A stretch of DNA of 5,760 nt, taken from positions 1 to 5,760 of the forward strand of contig JAIRXZ010000116.1 in the NCBI GenBank assembly GCA_031267995.1. Reading direction: 5' to 3'. A model generated the notes under the pieces. The model searched no databases and was not told the DNA's origin. It saw only the letters and a list, made by a program, of their open reading frames with translations. The stretch's first letter is position 1. The number at the start of each line of letters is the position of its first letter. The stretch is from Odoribacteraceae bacterium (lineage in GTDB: Bacteria > Bacteroidota > Bacteroidia > Bacteroidales > Marinifilaceae). A program made the translations under genes and the position numbers. Shown here one piece after another: positions 4,317 through 5,760 of this stretch.

Positions 4317-5760
4317 TTATTTTAATGTTACTTTCAAACCTACGTTATACGTTCTTGCCGAGGGGTAATAGCTATAGTCCACACCCATGTTATAGAAGGC
4401 GCTGTTGGTGGTGCTGAAGTTTCCTTGCGGATCCATGCCGGGGTACTTCGTCCAGGTAAAGAGGTTCGTGGCCTGGAAGGTGAGGTCAACGGCGTTAACC
4501 ACGCTTGTTCCAAACAATTTCCGGGGCAAGCGATAGCTGACATTCAGCGCGGAGAGGCGGAGGAAGGAGGCGTCGTGAATGTAGCGGTCGGTGACAATGT
4601 TGTTATCGCCCCAGCCGTAGTACATCGCCCGCGGGTAGCCCCTGTCGACACCCGGCATGAGCGTCCAGGTCTTTAGAATTTCCTTCGACGCGTTGAACAC
4701 GTTGATGTCGCCGGCGCTGTTTTTCTCCTCGTCCCACAGGCGGTCGGCGCCCACGGAGTAGACAAAGGAGGCGTTTACCATGAGGCCTTTCCAGTACACG
4801 GTCGTCCCGAAACCGCCGAAGAAGTCGGGATTGGAGTTGCCTATTTCCGTGCGATCGTTCGTCGCGTCCACCCTGCCGTCTCCGTTCAAATCCATGATGT
4901 AAAGGTCGCCTTGGCGTTCAAAATTGTAACTGTCCCGGTAATAATTCTGGTTTCCCGTGGCGGGATCGTACTCCTTTAACGCGATCAACTCCTCGTTCGT
5001 CATGATCAAGCGTCCACCGTATTTATAGCCGTAGAAGACTCCCGTTTTTCCTCCCGTTTTTATCTTGAACAGGTCGTAGGTGCCTCCACCGAAGAACTCC
5101 GCGGTGCTATTTAATTTTTCCAGCGTGGTGGTATTCTTGGCAATATTAAAATCGACGTCCCACGTGAGTCCCGTCCGCTCGTTTTTAACGATGTCTACCC
5201 GGACGTCAAACTCGATGCCCCTGTTCTTGATCGAACCTATATTCTGGGTAACATTTTGGAACGAGGAAGAATAAGGAATAGGGTCGTTATACAACAGATT
5301 GTCGACATCCTTCTGGTAATAGCCCAGGGAGCCTCTCACGCGGTCGTCCCAGAATCCGAAGTCGAGGCCGATCTCTTTCTGCAATTGCGCCTCCCACTGG
5401 AGGATGTTGTTGCCCACCGACGAGGGGCGAATGCCGGGCTTCCCGTCGTAGAGCGCGGATCCCATCAGGGTGCGCCAGTCGTAGTTACCCAGGTTTTGCG
5501 AACCCGTTTTCCCGATGGATCCCCGCAATTTCAGGTAAGTGAGCACCGGGGATAACTCCTTCATGAACTCCTCCTCCGTGACGATCCATGCCAGCGCGGC
5601 CGAGGGGAAGTATCCCCACCGCTTGCTTCGCCCGAACTTGGAGGAGCCGTCCGCGCGGAAGGTGGCGGTGGCCAGGTAGCGGTTGTTCCACTTGTACTCC
5701 AGGCGGGCGAAGGAGGAGGCCAGCGCGTTGGACGTGTAACTGCTGCCGATGGAGCTTCGG
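4317..5760 (-). CDS. SusC/RagA-family TonB-dependent outer-membrane transporter, C-terminal part (gene continues past the right edge)
   Basis: This is the C-terminal 480 residues of a SusC-like TonB-dependent transporter, an outer-membrane beta-barrel that imports a ligand using energy passed on by TonB. The frame is open to the last base, so the Met codon at 5562-5564 is internal: residues upstream of it read NRYLATATFRADGSSKFG and RWGYFPSAALAW, a hallmark barrel segment of SusC proteins. Further SusC signatures follow: GSIGKTGSQNLGNYDW, then EAQLQKEIGLDFGFWDDRV, NIGSIKNRGIEFD, a DLNGDGRVD loop (about 4866-4892), NPDFFGGFG and a C-terminal ATNLFTWTKYPGMDPQGN before the final strand ending LKVTLK. 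About half of a typical 1000-residue SusC is present; the signal peptide, carboxypeptidase-like domain, TonB box and plug lie outside. The TAA stop is followed after 9 bases by the susD-like gene, its usual partner. The ligand cannot be told from the barrel. Identity of the family is very secure. Confidence 0.96.
   Translation of the reverse strand, partial: RSSIGSSYTSNALASSFARLEYKWNNRYLATATFRADGSSKFGRSKRWGYFPSAALAWIVTEEEFMKELSPVLTYLKLRGSIGKTGSQNLGNYDWRTLMGSALYDGKPGIRPSSVGNNILQWEAQLQKEIGLDFGFWDDRVRGSLGYYQKDVDNLLYNDPIPYSSSFQNVTQNIGSIKNRGIEFDVRVDIVKNERTGLTWDVDFNIAKNTTTLEKLNSTAEFFGGGTYDLFKIKTGGKTGVFYGYKYGGRLIMTNEELIALKEYDPATGNQNYYRDSYNFERQGDLYIMDLNGDGRVDATNDRTEIGNSNPDFFGGFGTTVYWKGLMVNASFVYSVGADRLWDEEKNSAGDINVFNASKEILKTWTLMPGVDRGYPRAMYYGWGDNNIVTDRYIHDASFLRLSALNVSYRLPRKLFGTSVVNAVDLTFQATNLFTWTKYPGMDPQGNFSTTNSAFYNMGVDYSYYPSARTYNVGLKVTLK

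Noticed and set aside
5562..5564. The Met codon here as start of a shorter SusC-like protein.
   Set aside because: The upstream frame stays open to the window edge and encodes conserved SusC barrel sequence, so this Met is internal.

Overview
The window looks like chromosomal DNA from a member of the Bacteroidota, probably Bacteroidales. The evidence is a SusC/SusD-type outer-membrane uptake pair, short lipoprotein signals with Cys near residue 16, a DUF4369-thioredoxin lipoprotein, and A/T-rich gene leaders without Shine-Dalgarno sequences. Base composition is fairly GC-rich for the group. I cannot place it below order.

Right part (803-5760): four genes lie head to tail on the minus strand with gaps of only 9, 19 and 12 bases, so they form one operon that enters from beyond the right edge. 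In transcription order they are susC-like (5760-4317, N-terminus outside the window), susD-like (4307-2859), a DUF4465 surface lipoprotein (2839-2009) and a DUF4369 + TlpA-like thioredoxin lipoprotein (1996-803). A minus-strand hairpin with a following T-rich run (about 641-686) is a good candidate for the operon terminator. SusC and SusD would form a TonB-driven outer-membrane channel with its lid. The DUF4465 protein, with a Cys-Ser-Asp-Asp surface-export signal, would be an accessory ligand-binding protein. The thioredoxin would act on disulfides in the periplasm. No glycoside hydrolase, sulfatase, peptidase or regulator is visible in the window, so the substrate is unknown. A non-glycan substrate such as a cofactor, metal complex or peptide is a possibility only.

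Left part (1-802): there is no convincing gene. The stretch is packed with repeats: a 21-bp tandem repeat (13-51); a 205-bp palindrome-rich block bounded by perfect 12-bp inverted repeats (62-266); two copies of a TGAGCCTGTCGAA motif (283-352); a strong hairpin (390-418); a second palindromic block with a perfect 14-bp inverted repeat (450-558); a C8A7 homopolymer run (596-610); the terminator; three 11-bp tandem copies (682-714); and an array that repeats the last codons of the thioredoxin gene (745-820). The two palindromic blocks share the edge motif TGTAGGGGCG/CGCCCCTACA and look like dispersed, non-autonomous repeats of REP or MITE type. Together with the duplicated gene end, they are the least ordinary part of the window. 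The operon itself is a recognisable Bacteroidota arrangement whose substrate is open.
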